This document shows, piece after piece, positions 19,323 to 28,400 of a stretch of DNA of 64,000 nucleotides. Within the stretch, counting starts at the first letter, position 1. Each line of letters begins with the position of its first letter. The notes beneath the pieces were generated by a model. The model searched no databases. It had not been told where the DNA came from and saw only the letters and a program-made list of their open reading frames with translations. Both the position numbers and the translations under genes were made by a program. The DNA is from Mycobacterium sp. ELW1. GTDB lineage: Bacteria > Actinomycetota > Actinomycetes > Mycobacteriales > Mycobacteriaceae. The stretch spans positions 5,394,001 to 5,458,000 of the forward strand of contig NZ_CP032155.1 in NCBI RefSeq assembly GCF_008329905.1, in the 5' to 3' direction.

Positions 19323-20476
19323 TGGATCTGCGCTACGACGACGCGACCGAAGAGTTCCGCACCGAAGTGCGGGACTTCCTGGCGGCCAATAAAGACTCGT
19401 TCCCGACGAAGTCCTACGACACGGCCGAGGGGTTCGAACAGCACCGCCGCTGGGATCGAATCCTGTTCGACGCCGGTCTGTCGGTGATCACCTGGCCGGA
19501 AAAGTACGGCGGGCGTGACGCATCGCTGTTGCAGTGGGTGGTCTACGAGGAGGAGTACTTCCGGGCCGGAGCGCCGGGACGCGCCAGCGCCAACGGCACC
19601 TCCATGTTGGCACCGACGCTCTTCGCACACGGCACCGAGGAGCAGCTGGACCGCGTCCTGCCGAAAATGGCCAGCGGCGAAGAGATCTGGGCGCAGGCCT
19701 GGTCGGAGCCCGAGTCGGGCAGCGACCTTGCCTCGCTACGATCCACGGCCACCCAGACCGACGGTGGCTGGTTGCTCAACGGCCAGAAGATCTGGAGCAG
19801 CCGGGCGGTGTTCGGCGACCGCGCATTCGGATTGTTCCGTTCTGACCCGAGCGCCGAGCGCCACCGCGGTCTGACGTACTTCATGTTCGACCTCAAGGCT
19901 GAGGGTGTGACGGTGCGCCCGATCGCGCAGCTGGGCGGTGATACCGGCTTCGGAGAAGTGTTCTTGGACAACGTATTCGTGCCCGACGCCGATGTCATCG
20001 GCGGGGTGCACGACGGCTGGCGCGCCGCGATGAGCACCACGAGCAACGAGCGTGGCATGTCCCTGCGCAGCCCCGCGCGGTTCCTCGCGCCGGCCGAACG
20101 GCTGGTGTCGCAGTGGCACGATCGCGGTGCCGATCCGGCGTTCGCCGACCGGGTTGCCGACGCCTGGATCAAGGCGCAGGCCTACCGCCTGCACACGTTC
20201 GGTACCGTCACCCGGATCGCCGGCGGCGGCGAACTGGGTGCCGAGTCGTCGGTGACCAAGGTGTTCTGGTCGGACCTGGACGTCGCGCTGCACCAGACGG
20301 CGTTGGAGCTCCGCGGCGCCGACGCCGAGCTGACGGACTCCTGGACCGAGGGCCTGCTGTTCGCGTTGGGCGGTCCGATTTACGCCGGGACCAACGAGAT
20401 TCAGCGCAACATCATCGCCGAGCGCCTGCTCGGGCTGCCCCGGGAAAGCTCAGCGAACGCAGGAGCGAAGAAATGA
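19322..20476 (+). CDS. fadE31: Acyl-CoA dehydrogenase FadE31
   Basis: This 384-residue acyl-CoA dehydrogenase has WSEPESGSDLASLRS, GQKIWSSRAVFGD and the typical C-terminal YAGTNEIQRNIIAERLLGLP. In M. tuberculosis FadE31 forms heterotetramers with FadE32 and FadE33. ATG 19322 is used because it overlaps the fadD3 stop (TGATG); a TTG three bases upstream is less likely. It acts in degradation of the methyl-dioxo-acid products of the last rings, as inferred from the conserved operon. Confidence 0.92.
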   Translation: MDLRYDDATEEFRTEVRDFLAANKDSFPTKSYDTAEGFEQHRRWDRILFDAGLSVITWPEKYGGRDASLLQWVVYEEEYFRAGAPGRASANGTSMLAPTLFAHGTEEQLDRVLPKMASGEEIWAQAWSEPESGSDLASLRSTATQTDGGWLLNGQKIWSSRAVFGDRAFGLFRSDPSAERHRGLTYFMFDLKAEGVTVRPIAQLGGDTGFGEVFLDNVFVPDADVIGGVHDGWRAAMSTTSNERGMSLRSPARFLAPAERLVSQWHDRGADPAFADRVADAWIKAQAYRLHTFGTVTRIAGGGELGAESSVTKVFWSDLDVALHQTALELRGADAELTDSWTEGLLFALGGPIYAGTNEIQRNIIAERLLGLPRESSANAGAKK

Positions 20477-21438
20477 AATTCGCACTCGACGAACAGCAGC
20501 GGGACTTCGCCGCCAGTATCGACGCCGCACTGGGCGCCGCCGATGTCCCCGGCGCGGTCCGGGCGTGGGCACAGGGCGACACCGCACCCGCACGCAAGGT
20601 GTGGTCGGCGCTGACCGACCTCGGTGTGACCGCCCTGGCCGTTGCCGAGAAGTACGACGGCATCGAAGCGCATCCCGTCGACCTGGTGGTCGCTCTGGAG
20701 CGGCTCGGCCGCTGGAACGTCCCCGGGCCGGTCACGGAATCCATTGCGGTGGCCCCGGTTCTGCTGGCCGGCCACGATGATTGGGGCGACCGGTCGGCCG
20801 CGCTCGCGGCCGGCGAACTGATCGCCACGGTGGCCTTGCCGCCGTCGGTGCCCCGCGCGGTCAACGCCGATTTCGCCGGACTGACCCTGCTGGCGCAGGA
20901 CGGCCGGGTCGGTGACGCCACCGTCGGCGACGGGCACGAGTCCGTCGACCCCAGCCGCACCCTCTTCGACGTCACCGCCGCGGACACCCGCGACGCCGAC
21001 GTGGCACTGGCATTTGAGTACGGCGCGCTGGCGACCGCCGCGCAACTGGTCGGCGCCGCGCAGGCGATGCTGGACATGTCGGTCGAATACGCCAAGCAGC
21101 GCAGCCAGTTCGGCCGGATCATCGGCAGCTACCAGGCGATCAAGCACAAGCTCGCCGATGTCCACATCGCAGTGGAGTTGGCCCGGCCCCTGATCTACGG
21201 CGCGGCCTTGTCGCTGGCCGACGGATCCCCCGACACCGCACGCGATGTCAGCGCCGCCAAGGCGGCCGCCTCGGACGCCGCGCTGCTGGCGGCGCGGTCC
21301 TCGCTGCAGACTCACGGCGCCATCGGCTTCACGTCTGAGCACGACCTGTCGCTGTGGCTGCTGCGGGTGCAGGCGCTGCACTCGGCGTGGGGGGATCCGA
21401 CCAGCCATCGTCGTCGAGTGCTGGAGGCGCTGACATGA
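20473..21438 (+). CDS. fadE32: Acyl-CoA dehydrogenase FadE32
   Basis: ATG at 20473 overlaps the fadE31 stop (ATGA) and gives 321 residues, the short form seen for FadE32. The conserved RSQFGRIIGSYQAIKHKLADV segment (adenine/FAD contact) is present. The middle domain is shorter than in FadE31, as expected for the partner subunit of a heterotetramer with split FAD sites. The stop overlaps fadE33 (ATGA). Confidence 0.92.
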   Translation: MKFALDEQQRDFAASIDAALGAADVPGAVRAWAQGDTAPARKVWSALTDLGVTALAVAEKYDGIEAHPVDLVVALERLGRWNVPGPVTESIAVAPVLLAGHDDWGDRSAALAAGELIATVALPPSVPRAVNADFAGLTLLAQDGRVGDATVGDGHESVDPSRTLFDVTAADTRDADVALAFEYGALATAAQLVGAAQAMLDMSVEYAKQRSQFGRIIGSYQAIKHKLADVHIAVELARPLIYGAALSLADGSPDTARDVSAAKAAASDAALLAARSSLQTHGAIGFTSEHDLSLWLLRVQALHSAWGDPTSHRRRVLEALT

Positions 21439-22382
21439 CATCCACCGAAGAACGGCAGATGCTGCGCGAGACCGTCGCGGCGCTGATCGACAAGCACGCA
21501 TCGCCCGCCGCGGTCCGCGAAGCCATGGAGTCCGATCGCGGCTACGACGCATCGTTGTGGTCGAAGCTGTGCGAACAGGTCGGCGTCGCCGCACTGGTGG
21601 TGCCCGAGGAACTCGGCGGTGCCGGCGGGGAATTGGCCGATGCCGCAGCGGTTCTCGAGGAACTCGGCCGCGGCCTGGTCCCGACACCGCTGCTGGGAAC
21701 GACGCTGGCCGAGCTGGCCCTGCTCGCCGCAGGCGAACCCGACACCGACACACTCGAGCAACTCGCCGCGGGAGAGTCCATCGGCGCGGTGGTGTTCGAT
21801 CCCGGCTACGTGGTCAACGGTGACATCGCCGATGTGGTGGTCGGTGTCGATGGTGACTCGCTCGTTCGCTGGAACGACGTCAGCGCCGAGACGGTCCAGA
21901 CCATGGACCCGACCCGCCGGCTGGCGCGCCTGTCCGCGGGATCCACCGATGTCATCGGCACCGATCCCGGCCTGGCCGACACTGCGGCCATCCTGCTGGC
22001 AGCCGAGCAGATCGGCGCGGCCACCCGCTGCCTGGAACTCACTGTCGACTACACCAAGGAACGCGTGCAGTTCGGCCGACCGATCGGCAGCTTCCAGGCG
22101 CTCAAACACCGGATGGCCGACCTGTACGTCGCGGTCCAGTCGGCCCGTGCCGTCGTCGACGATGCCATCGCCGCACCGTCACCGACATCGGCAGCGCTGG
22201 CCCGGCTGGCCGCCACGGAGGCGTTCACCAAGGTCGCGGGCGAAGCGATCCAGCTGCACGGCGGAATCGCGATCACCTGGGAACACGACATCCAGCTGTA
22301 CTTCAAGCGCGCACACGGCAGCGCCCAGCTGCTCGGTTCGGTGTCGGACCAACTGCGCCAGCTCGAATCACAGGTGTTCTAG
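21435..22382 (+). CDS. fadE33: Acyl-CoA dehydrogenase FadE33
   Basis: This 315-residue short acyl-CoA dehydrogenase subunit has RVQFGRPIGSFQALKHRMAD and the C-terminal LHGGIAITWEHDIQLYFKRAH. It overlaps fadE32 by four bases. In M. tuberculosis FadE33 associates with FadE31. Its TAG stop is embedded in a sequence nearly identical to the fadA5 promoter (22374-22391), ten bases before the patatin gene. Confidence 0.92.
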   Translation: MTSTEERQMLRETVAALIDKHASPAAVREAMESDRGYDASLWSKLCEQVGVAALVVPEELGGAGGELADAAAVLEELGRGLVPTPLLGTTLAELALLAAGEPDTDTLEQLAAGESIGAVVFDPGYVVNGDIADVVVGVDGDSLVRWNDVSAETVQTMDPTRRLARLSAGSTDVIGTDPGLADTAAILLAAEQIGAATRCLELTVDYTKERVQFGRPIGSFQALKHRMADLYVAVQSARAVVDDAIAAPSPTSAALARLAATEAFTKVAGEAIQLHGGIAITWEHDIQLYFKRAHGSAQLLGSVSDQLRQLESQVF

Positions 22383-22392
22383 CCTGACTTCG
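22374..22392 (+). promoter_or_regulatory. fadA5-like internal promoter before the patatin gene
   Basis: Positions 22374-22391 match 3552-3569, just before the fadA5 start, in 17 of 18 bases. The match includes the right KstR half-site GTGTTCTA and the TAGCCT hexamer (22380-22385). The hexamer lies seven bases before the GTG start, as in leaderless promoters. The left half of the KstR box is not preserved. Confidence 0.5.
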
Positions 22393-23277
22393 GTGAAGCT
22401 CACCGCGGTCAACCTGCCCCATCCGATCGGCTACGTCCTCGGCGGGGGCGGCAGCCTGGGTGCGGTCCAGGTCGGCATGCTGCAGGCACTGAGCGAGCGA
22501 GACCTGGGTCCCGACCTGGTAGCCGGCACCTCCGTCGGATCGATCAACGGGGCGGTGCTGGCGTCCGACCCGGTCGGGGCCGCCAACCGGTTGTCCCACG
22601 CGTGGGCGCGGATGACCCGGGAGGAAGTGTTTCCCGGCGGCCTGATCGCCCAGGCGTTGCTGTTGCAACGGGTCAAGACCCACCTGTTCCCCAACACCGG
22701 GCTGGCAGCCGTCATCGCCGACTTTCTCGGCCCTACCACGGATTTCGCCGATCTCGTCCTGCCGTTCGCGGCCGTCGCCGTCGATGTCGCGACCGCGCAG
22801 CCCCATGTGCTTCGGCAGGGCCCGCTGCTGCCCGCGCTGCTGGCCAGCTCCGCCATACCCGGCATCTATCCGCCCGTCGACCACGACGGGCTGCGGCTGT
22901 ACGACGGCGGCGTGGTGGCCAACGTCCCGATGCGCCAGGCCGTCGCGATGGGCGCGCGCTCGCTCGTGGTGCTGGACTGCTTCTTCCCCGGTCAGCTCCC
23001 GCGCTCCACCGACACCATCGCCGACATCCTGCTGTACACCGCACTGGTGACCATGCATTCGCAGTCGGTATCCGAGGCGACGCTGGTGGCCGAGAACATC
23101 CCGGTGGTGTACCTGCCCGGACCCGCGCCGCGGCTGGTCTCGCCGCTGGACTTCACCCACACGGCCGAGCTGATCGAGGACGCGTACCTCGCGGCGCGAC
23201 AGTTCCTCGACGAACTCCACGTCGACGGACCCGGGCTGTACCGTCAGCGCCCGCCGGAGAAAGGTGCTCTAGCGTGA
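22393..23277 (+). CDS. Patatin-like phospholipase
   Basis: This 294-residue patatin-like protein has the oxyanion loop GGGGSLGAVQVG at about residues 17-28, the nucleophile elbow GTSVGS, and the catalytic aspartate in YDGGVVANVP. The GXSXG serine and DGG dyad are intact, so lipase/esterase activity is likely; the substrate is unknown. It sits between fadE33 and aspB, which are adjacent in M. tuberculosis as I recall, so it is an insertion within the HIP operon. It could release or trim acyl or CoA-derived intermediates, or act on lipids; this is not resolved. The start GTG is supported by the spacing from the TAGCCT hexamer. Confidence 0.85.
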   Translation: MKLTAVNLPHPIGYVLGGGGSLGAVQVGMLQALSERDLGPDLVAGTSVGSINGAVLASDPVGAANRLSHAWARMTREEVFPGGLIAQALLLQRVKTHLFPNTGLAAVIADFLGPTTDFADLVLPFAAVAVDVATAQPHVLRQGPLLPALLASSAIPGIYPPVDHDGLRLYDGGVVANVPMRQAVAMGARSLVVLDCFFPGQLPRSTDTIADILLYTALVTMHSQSVSEATLVAENIPVVYLPGPAPRLVSPLDFTHTAELIEDAYLAARQFLDELHVDGPGLYRQRPPEKGALA

Positions 23278-23282
23278 GTCCG

Positions 23283-24449
23283 GTGAACGATCGCGTGGCG
23301 TTGCGGGCCGGTATTCCGCCGTTCTACGTCATGGACGTGTGGCTGGCCGCCGCGGAGCGGCAGCGCACCCACGGTGATCTGGTGAACCTGTCGGCGGGCC
23401 AACCCAGCGTCGGCGCTCCCAAGCCGGTGCGAGCTGCCGCGGCAGCCGCTCTGGAGGCCGATCAGCTGGGCTACACCGTTGCCCTGGGCATCCCGGAGCT
23501 ACGGCAGGCGATCGCCGGGTCCTATGCCGACCGCTACGGCCTGGACGTCATCGCCGACGACGTGGTGGTGACCACCGGATCCTCCGGCGGCTTCCTACTG
23601 GCATTCCTGGCGTGTTTCGACGCCGGCGACCGGGTCGCCATCGCCAGCCCGGGATATCCCTGCTACCGCAACATTCTGTCCGCGCTGGGCTGTGAGGTGG
23701 TGGAGATCCCGTGTGGGCCCCAGACGCGCTTCCAGCCGACGGTGCAGATGTTGGCCGAGCTGGATCCGCCGGTGCAGGGTGTGATCGTGGCCAGCCCGGC
23801 CAACCCCACCGGGACAGTGATCGCGCCCGAGGAGCTCGCGGCGATCGCCACCTGGTGCGACCAGACCGGGGCCCGGCTGATCAGCGATGAGGTGTACCAC
23901 GGGCTGATCTACCCCGGCGCTCCGGAGACGTCATGTGCGTGGCAGACCTCGCGCAATGCAGTTGTGGCGAACAGCTTTTCGAAGTACTTCGCGATGACGG
24001 GCTGGCGGCTGGGCTGGCTGCTGGTGCCGCAGGCGCTGCGTCGCGCGGTGGATTGCCTCACCGGGAACTTCACGATCTGCCCGCCGGTGCTCCCGCAGTA
24101 TGCGGCGGTGGCCGCGTTCACGCCGGAGGCCATCACCGAAGCGGAAGGCCATCTGCACCACTACGGCGCCAACCGGGAGAAGCTGCTGACGGGCCTGCGC
24201 GACATCGGCCTGAACCGGCTGGCGCCCACCGACGGGGCGTTCTACGTGTACGCCGACGTCTCGGACTACACCTCGGACTCGTTGCGGTTCTGCGAAAAGC
24301 TCTTGGCTGATACCGGATTGGCGATCGCGCCGGGCGTCGATTTCGACACTGTCCGTGGCGGGTCCTACGTACGGTTGTCGTTCGCCGGGCCGTCAAGTGA
24401 CATCGACGAGGCACTGCGCCGGTTGGGACCGTGGCTGAGCAGCCAGTAG
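23283..24449 (+). CDS. aspB: PLP aminotransferase AspB
   Basis: This 388-residue class I aminotransferase has the PLP lysine in NSFSKYFAMTGWRLG, ASPANPTG in the active site, and YVRLSFAG with the carboxylate-binding arginine. GTG at 23283 gives exactly the M. tuberculosis Rv3565 length and an N-terminus VNDRVALRAG that aligns with it. An upstream in-frame GTG at 23274 overlaps the patatin stop. TAGCGT lies seven bases before 23283. It is the last gene of the fadD3 operon. Its role in steroid catabolism is unknown. Confidence 0.88.
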   Translation: MNDRVALRAGIPPFYVMDVWLAAAERQRTHGDLVNLSAGQPSVGAPKPVRAAAAAALEADQLGYTVALGIPELRQAIAGSYADRYGLDVIADDVVVTTGSSGGFLLAFLACFDAGDRVAIASPGYPCYRNILSALGCEVVEIPCGPQTRFQPTVQMLAELDPPVQGVIVASPANPTGTVIAPEELAAIATWCDQTGARLISDEVYHGLIYPGAPETSCAWQTSRNAVVANSFSKYFAMTGWRLGWLLVPQALRRAVDCLTGNFTICPPVLPQYAAVAAFTPEAITEAEGHLHHYGANREKLLTGLRDIGLNRLAPTDGAFYVYADVSDYTSDSLRFCEKLLADTGLAIAPGVDFDTVRGGSYVRLSFAGPSSDIDEALRRLGPWLSSQ

Positions 24450-24450
24450 C

Positions 24451-25197
24451 TCAACGGGCGCTCCAACCGCCGTCCATCGTGTAGGACGCGCCGGTCACCA
24501 TCGCCGCGGCAGGCGATGCCAGCCAGCCGACCAGGTCTGCAACCTCGTCGGGTTCCACCAGCCGCTTGATCGCACTCTCGCTGAGCAGGATCGTCTCGAG
24601 CACTTCCTGCTCGTCGATGCCGTGGGTGCGGGCCTGGTCGGCAATCTGCTTGGTGACCAACGGCGTTCGCACATAGCCCGGGTTGACGCAGTTGCTGGTC
24701 ACGCCGTGCGGGCCGCCCTCCAGTGCGGTCACCTTGGACAAGCCCTCCAGCGCGTGTTTGGCCGTCACGTAGGCGACCTTGAACTCCGAGGCGCGCAGCC
24801 CGTGGATGGAGGAGATGTTGATGATCCGGCCGAACCCGCGCTCGTACATCACCGGCAACACGGCACGCACGAGCAGGAACGGCGCCTCCACCATCAGCGC
24901 GAGCAGCGTCCTGAACTTCTCCGGCGGATAGTCCACGATCGCATCGATGACCTGCATTCCGGCGTTGTTGACCAGGATGTCGAAGTCCAGGTGCAGCTCT
25001 TCCAACGCGGTGACGTCGAGAAGGTCTACCTCCCAGGCTTTTCCGCCGATCTCACCGGCCAGCGCAGCGGCCCCGGCACCGTCGATGTCGGCGACGGTGA
25101 CTTTCGCCCCGCGGGCGGCCAGCTCGCGGGCGCAGGCCGCACCGATGCCACTGGCTGCCCCGGTGACCAGAGCAGAACGCCCGTCGAGCGCCGTCAT
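24451..25197 (-). CDS. SDR, 3-hydroxybutyrate dehydrogenase-like
   Basis: This 248-residue SDR has TGAASGIGAACA, NNAGMQ, the serine in INISSIHG, and YVTAKHALEGLSK. The pattern VNPGYVRTPLV followed by IADQA and the ending TMDGGW resembles D-3-hydroxybutyrate dehydrogenases. The ATG overlaps the stop of the upstream MFS gene (ATGA), so the two form an operon. Together they look like an uptake-plus-oxidation unit for a short hydroxy acid. It ends one base from aspB. Confidence 0.82.
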   Translation of the reverse strand: MTALDGRSALVTGAASGIGAACARELAARGAKVTVADIDGAGAAALAGEIGGKAWEVDLLDVTALEELHLDFDILVNNAGMQVIDAIVDYPPEKFRTLLALMVEAPFLLVRAVLPVMYERGFGRIINISSIHGLRASEFKVAYVTAKHALEGLSKVTALEGGPHGVTSNCVNPGYVRTPLVTKQIADQARTHGIDEQEVLETILLSESAIKRLVEPDEVADLVGWLASPAAAMVTGASYTMDGGWSAR

Positions 25198-26549
25198 GTC
25201 AGCGCCGTCGCGGACGCCGGCCTGCCATCGCGCTGGGCGTCGGCGTTGTCGATATCGGCCAGGTCGATACCCTTGGTCTCTCGGGTGAACGCCAGCGCGA
25301 CAAGGGTTATCACCGCGGCGCCGGCCAGATAGATCGCGATCGGCACCGCCGACTTGTAGGTCTCCAACAGCTTCACCGCGATGATCGGCGCCAGCGACCC
25401 CGCGAAGATGGCGGTGACCTGATACCCCAGGGAGACACCGGAATACCGCATCCGGGTCGGGAACATCTCGGCCATCAGCGCCGGTTGCGGCGCGTACATC
25501 AGCGCGTGGATGACCAGACCGAGAATGATCGAACTCATGATCAGCAGGTAGTGGCCGCTGTTCATCATCGGGAAGGCGAAGAAGCCCCACGCGCCGGCGC
25601 CGAGCGCACCGAGCAGATACACCGGTCGGCGTCCGAAGCGGTCCGACAGCCGGCCGGCGTACGGGATCACCACGAAATGCACGGCGTGCGCGGCCAATAG
25701 CCACCACAGGATGTCGCTGGTGTCGGCGTGCACCTGCACCTTGAGGTAGGTGATCGAGAAGGTGACCACCAGGTAGTACATGATGTTCTCCGCGACGCGG
25801 AGCCCCATGGCGGTGAAAACCCCACGCGGATAACGCTTGAGAACCTCGACGACGCCGTAGGAGCTTGCCTTGATCTGCTCGGCCTCCTGCTGGGCCGCCA
25901 CGAAGATCGGGGCGTCGGTGACCTTGGTCCGGATGTAGTAGCCGATCAGCACCACCACCGCCGACAGCCAGAACCCGACCCGCCAGCCCCAGGACAGGAA
26001 CGCGGTTTCGGACAGCGTGGTGGTCAACGTCAGCAGCACCACCGTGGCGAGGATATTGCCCACCGGGACACCGGCTTGCGGCCAGCTGGCCCAGAATCCG
26101 CGCTCCCGGCTGGGACTGTGTTCGGCAACCAACAGCACCGCGCCGCCCCACTCACCGCCCACGGCGAATCCCTGAAGGAAGCGCAGCACCACCAGAAGCG
26201 CCGGTGCCCAGTAACCGATCTGCCCGAAGGTCGGCAGGCATCCCATCAGAAATGTCGACGCACCGACGAGCACCAGGCTGAACTGCAGGAGTTTCTTGCG
26301 CCCGTACTTGTCACCGAAGTGACCGAACACGATTCCACCGAGCGGTCGCGCGGCGAAGCCGACGGCATAGGTGATGAAGGCCGCAAGGATCGCGTCGAGG
26401 TCGCTGGTTCCCTTGGCGAAAAAGATCTTGTTGAAGACCAGGGTGGCCGCGGTGCCGTAGAGGAAGAACTCGTACCACTCGACGACGGTGCCCGCCATCG
26501 AGGCGGCGACCACCTTGCGAAGGCCGCTCGTCACAGTGGTCACGCTCAT
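25194..26549 (-). CDS. MFS metabolite:proton symporter (MHS type)
   Basis: This 451-residue protein has about twelve hydrophobic segments. The start TVVEWYEFFLYG, the loop GHFGDKYGRKK and the later GRLSDRFGRRPVYL are signatures of the metabolite:H+ symporter branch of the MFS (ProP/ShiA/KgtP relatives). AGGAGGG (26554-26560) sits five bases from the ATG at 26549. It is cotranscribed with the SDR and diverges from a LysR gene, which is the likely regulator. The substrate is probably a small organic acid or betaine-like solute and cannot be fixed from sequence. Confidence 0.86.
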   Translation of the reverse strand: MSVTTVTSGLRKVVAASMAGTVVEWYEFFLYGTAATLVFNKIFFAKGTSDLDAILAAFITYAVGFAARPLGGIVFGHFGDKYGRKKLLQFSLVLVGASTFLMGCLPTFGQIGYWAPALLVVLRFLQGFAVGGEWGGAVLLVAEHSPSRERGFWASWPQAGVPVGNILATVVLLTLTTTLSETAFLSWGWRVGFWLSAVVVLIGYYIRTKVTDAPIFVAAQQEAEQIKASSYGVVEVLKRYPRGVFTAMGLRVAENIMYYLVVTFSITYLKVQVHADTSDILWWLLAAHAVHFVVIPYAGRLSDRFGRRPVYLLGALGAGAWGFFAFPMMNSGHYLLIMSSIILGLVIHALMYAPQPALMAEMFPTRMRYSGVSLGYQVTAIFAGSLAPIIAVKLLETYKSAVPIAIYLAGAAVITLVALAFTRETKGIDLADIDNADAQRDGRPASATALT

Positions 26550-26653
26550 CTGTCCCTCCTCGGTCACCCCATGCCCATATGTGACGGCAGCCACACGTTG
26601 ATGAGTATTCGCGCACGCCATATGCCGCGCAATGCCGAAATACGCAGGATCCG

Positions 26654-26669
26654 TCTGCAATTATGCAGA
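26654..26669. promoter_or_regulatory. Palindrome at the LysR gene start
   Basis: TCTGCAATTATGCAGA is a perfect six-base inverted repeat around a four-base AT spacer, ending one base before the LysR ATG. It has the T-N(11-14)-A form of LysR sites and would block the LysR gene's own transcription or translation. The 121-base gap to the MFS gene has no second clear copy. Confidence 0.6.
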
Positions 26670-26670
26670 T

Positions 26671-27591
26671 ATGTCCGGTTCCTCCGCGCCGAGGCCGAGC
26701 GCCGACGATCTGCTGGTGTTGCTGGCTGTCGGGCGCTCCGGTCGGTTCGTGACGGCCGCCGAAGAACTGGGCCTCAACCACACCACGATCTCGCGGCGGA
26801 TAGCCGCCCTGGAACAGACCCTGGGCGGACGGGTACTGGGGCGCGGCGCCGGTGGGTGGGAGTTGACCGACCTGGGCCGTGACGCCCTGGTTGCCGCCGA
26901 GAGCATCGAGTCGGCGGTACGCGCACTGGCCACGGGCGCCGACGGACACCGCTCTCTGGAAGGGGTGGTTCGGCTCTCGGCGACCGACGGGTTCAGTGCC
27001 TACATCGCTGCCCCGGCCGCCGCCCAGATGCAACGCCGGCACCCCCGCGTCACCGTCGAGATCGTCACCGCGACACGGCGCGCGTCACAACAGCGATCCG
27101 GCCTCGACATCGAGGTGGTGGTCGGCGAGCCGCGGGTACGCCGCGCCGTCGCCACGCGACTCGGCGACTACCGGCTCGGGCTTTATGGATCACACGGCTA
27201 TCTGTCCCAGCACGGCTCCCCCGCCACCGTCGCCGAACTGGCGCGCCACCGGCTGGTGTACTTCATCGATTCCATGCTGCAGGTCGACGATCTGGATCTG
27301 GCGTCGAGTTTCGTTCCGGCGATGCAGGAATCGGTGACGTCGACCAACGTCTTCGTCCACGTCGAGGCGACCCGGGCGGCCGCCGGCCTGGGACTGCTGC
27401 CCTGCTTCATGGCCGACCGCCATGACGACCTGGTTCGGGTGTTGCCCGATGAGGTGGCCGTCGACCTGAGCTACTGGCTGGTGGCGCGGGAGGAGACCCT
27501 GCGCCGGCCGGAGGTTGGGGCGCTGGTCGAGGCGATCACGGTTCGCGTGCGCGAGATGGCCGGCGCGCTGGCCGGAACCGGCGCGCGCTGA
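26671..27591 (+). CDS. LysR-family transcriptional regulator
   Basis: This 306-residue LysR protein has the N-terminal helix-turn-helix FVTAAEELGLNHTTISRRIAALE and then an effector-binding domain. ATG at 26671 is chosen because it places the DNA-binding domain at the expected distance; an upstream ORF extension to 26632 has no support. It diverges from the MFS-SDR pair and likely regulates it. The spacer palindrome at 26654 suggests autoregulation. Confidence 0.86.
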   Translation: MSGSSAPRPSADDLLVLLAVGRSGRFVTAAEELGLNHTTISRRIAALEQTLGGRVLGRGAGGWELTDLGRDALVAAESIESAVRALATGADGHRSLEGVVRLSATDGFSAYIAAPAAAQMQRRHPRVTVEIVTATRRASQQRSGLDIEVVVGEPRVRRAVATRLGDYRLGLYGSHGYLSQHGSPATVAELARHRLVYFIDSMLQVDDLDLASSFVPAMQESVTSTNVFVHVEATRAAAGLGLLPCFMADRHDDLVRVLPDEVAVDLSYWLVAREETLRRPEVGALVEAITVRVREMAGALAGTGAR

Positions 27592-27635
27592 GTGAAAGTG
27601 TTGCGTGACAACACCGGAGCTGGTGGGCTCATCGC

Positions 27636-28400
27636 ATGCCCTTCATCGACCACGACCGCGGCCGCGCCTACTACCGGCACTGGGCCGCCGACCAGCCGCA
27701 CGCGGCGGTCATCTTCCTGCACGGTTTCGGCGAGCACACCGGCGTCTATCACCGCCTGGGCTTCGCCCTCAACGCCGCCGGCATCGACTTGTGGGCCGTC
27801 GACCAGTTCGGCCACGGGCTCTCACCGGGCGAACGCGGCGATTTCGGGTCGATCGAGGACAGCTCGGCGCTGGCCGATTCGCTGACCGAACTGGCCCGTC
27901 AGCAGACGCCCGGAATCCCGCTGATCGCACAAGGGCATTCATTCGGCTCGGTGGTCACGCTGTTCCGGCTTCTGAAAGATCCGAAACAGTATGCGGCAGC
28001 AGTTATTTCAGGTTCTCCCCTGGTGCCGGTCCCCGAACTGCTCGGCGGTGACGCGGTCGAACTCGACCCGGGCTGGCTGTCGGGCGACCCGTTCTACCTG
28101 GACTCGCTGGAGAACGACCCGTTGGCATTCGTCGACGCCGACGGCGGCACCCTGGCGCGTGAACTTGACCGGGCCTGGGACCATTTCGGCGCGGAGCTGC
28201 CGAAGCTGGCTGTCCCGACGCTGGCCATCCACGGCGAACTCGATCCGATCGCTCCGGTGAGCGCGCTGCGCGCCTACGCCGAGCAGATCGAGCCCTTGAG
28301 GCTGCACGAGTTCCCGGGTGCACATCACGACATCCTGAACGAGACGGTGCACCGCGAGGTGGCCGCGGCGATCGTCGGCTTCATCGACGAACAGCGCTAG
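27636..28400 (+). CDS. Alpha/beta hydrolase, monoacylglycerol lipase-like
   Basis: This 254-residue serine hydrolase has the oxyanion segment LHGFGEHTGVY, the nucleophile elbow GHSFGS, an Asp in GELDPIAP, and a His in FPGAHHDILNE. Spacing and the HGFGEH motif fit monoacylglycerol lipase-type hydrolases, not the meta-cleavage hydrolase HsaD, which carries HGGGPGA and GNSLGG. It converges on hsaB with a four-base stop overlap (CTAG at 28397-28400), in the place where nat lies in M. tuberculosis. Confidence 0.85.
   Translation: MPFIDHDRGRAYYRHWAADQPHAAVIFLHGFGEHTGVYHRLGFALNAAGIDLWAVDQFGHGLSPGERGDFGSIEDSSALADSLTELARQQTPGIPLIAQGHSFGSVVTLFRLLKDPKQYAAAVISGSPLVPVPELLGGDAVELDPGWLSGDPFYLDSLENDPLAFVDADGGTLARELDRAWDHFGAELPKLAVPTLAIHGELDPIAPVSALRAYAEQIEPLRLHEFPGAHHDILNETVHREVAAAIVGFIDEQR

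Noticed and set aside
27636..28400. Alpha/beta hydrolase as a relocated HsaD
   Set aside because: It lacks the HGGGPGA and GNSLGG motifs and length of meta-cleavage hydrolases; HGFGEH and GHSFGS point to a monoacylglycerol lipase-like enzyme.
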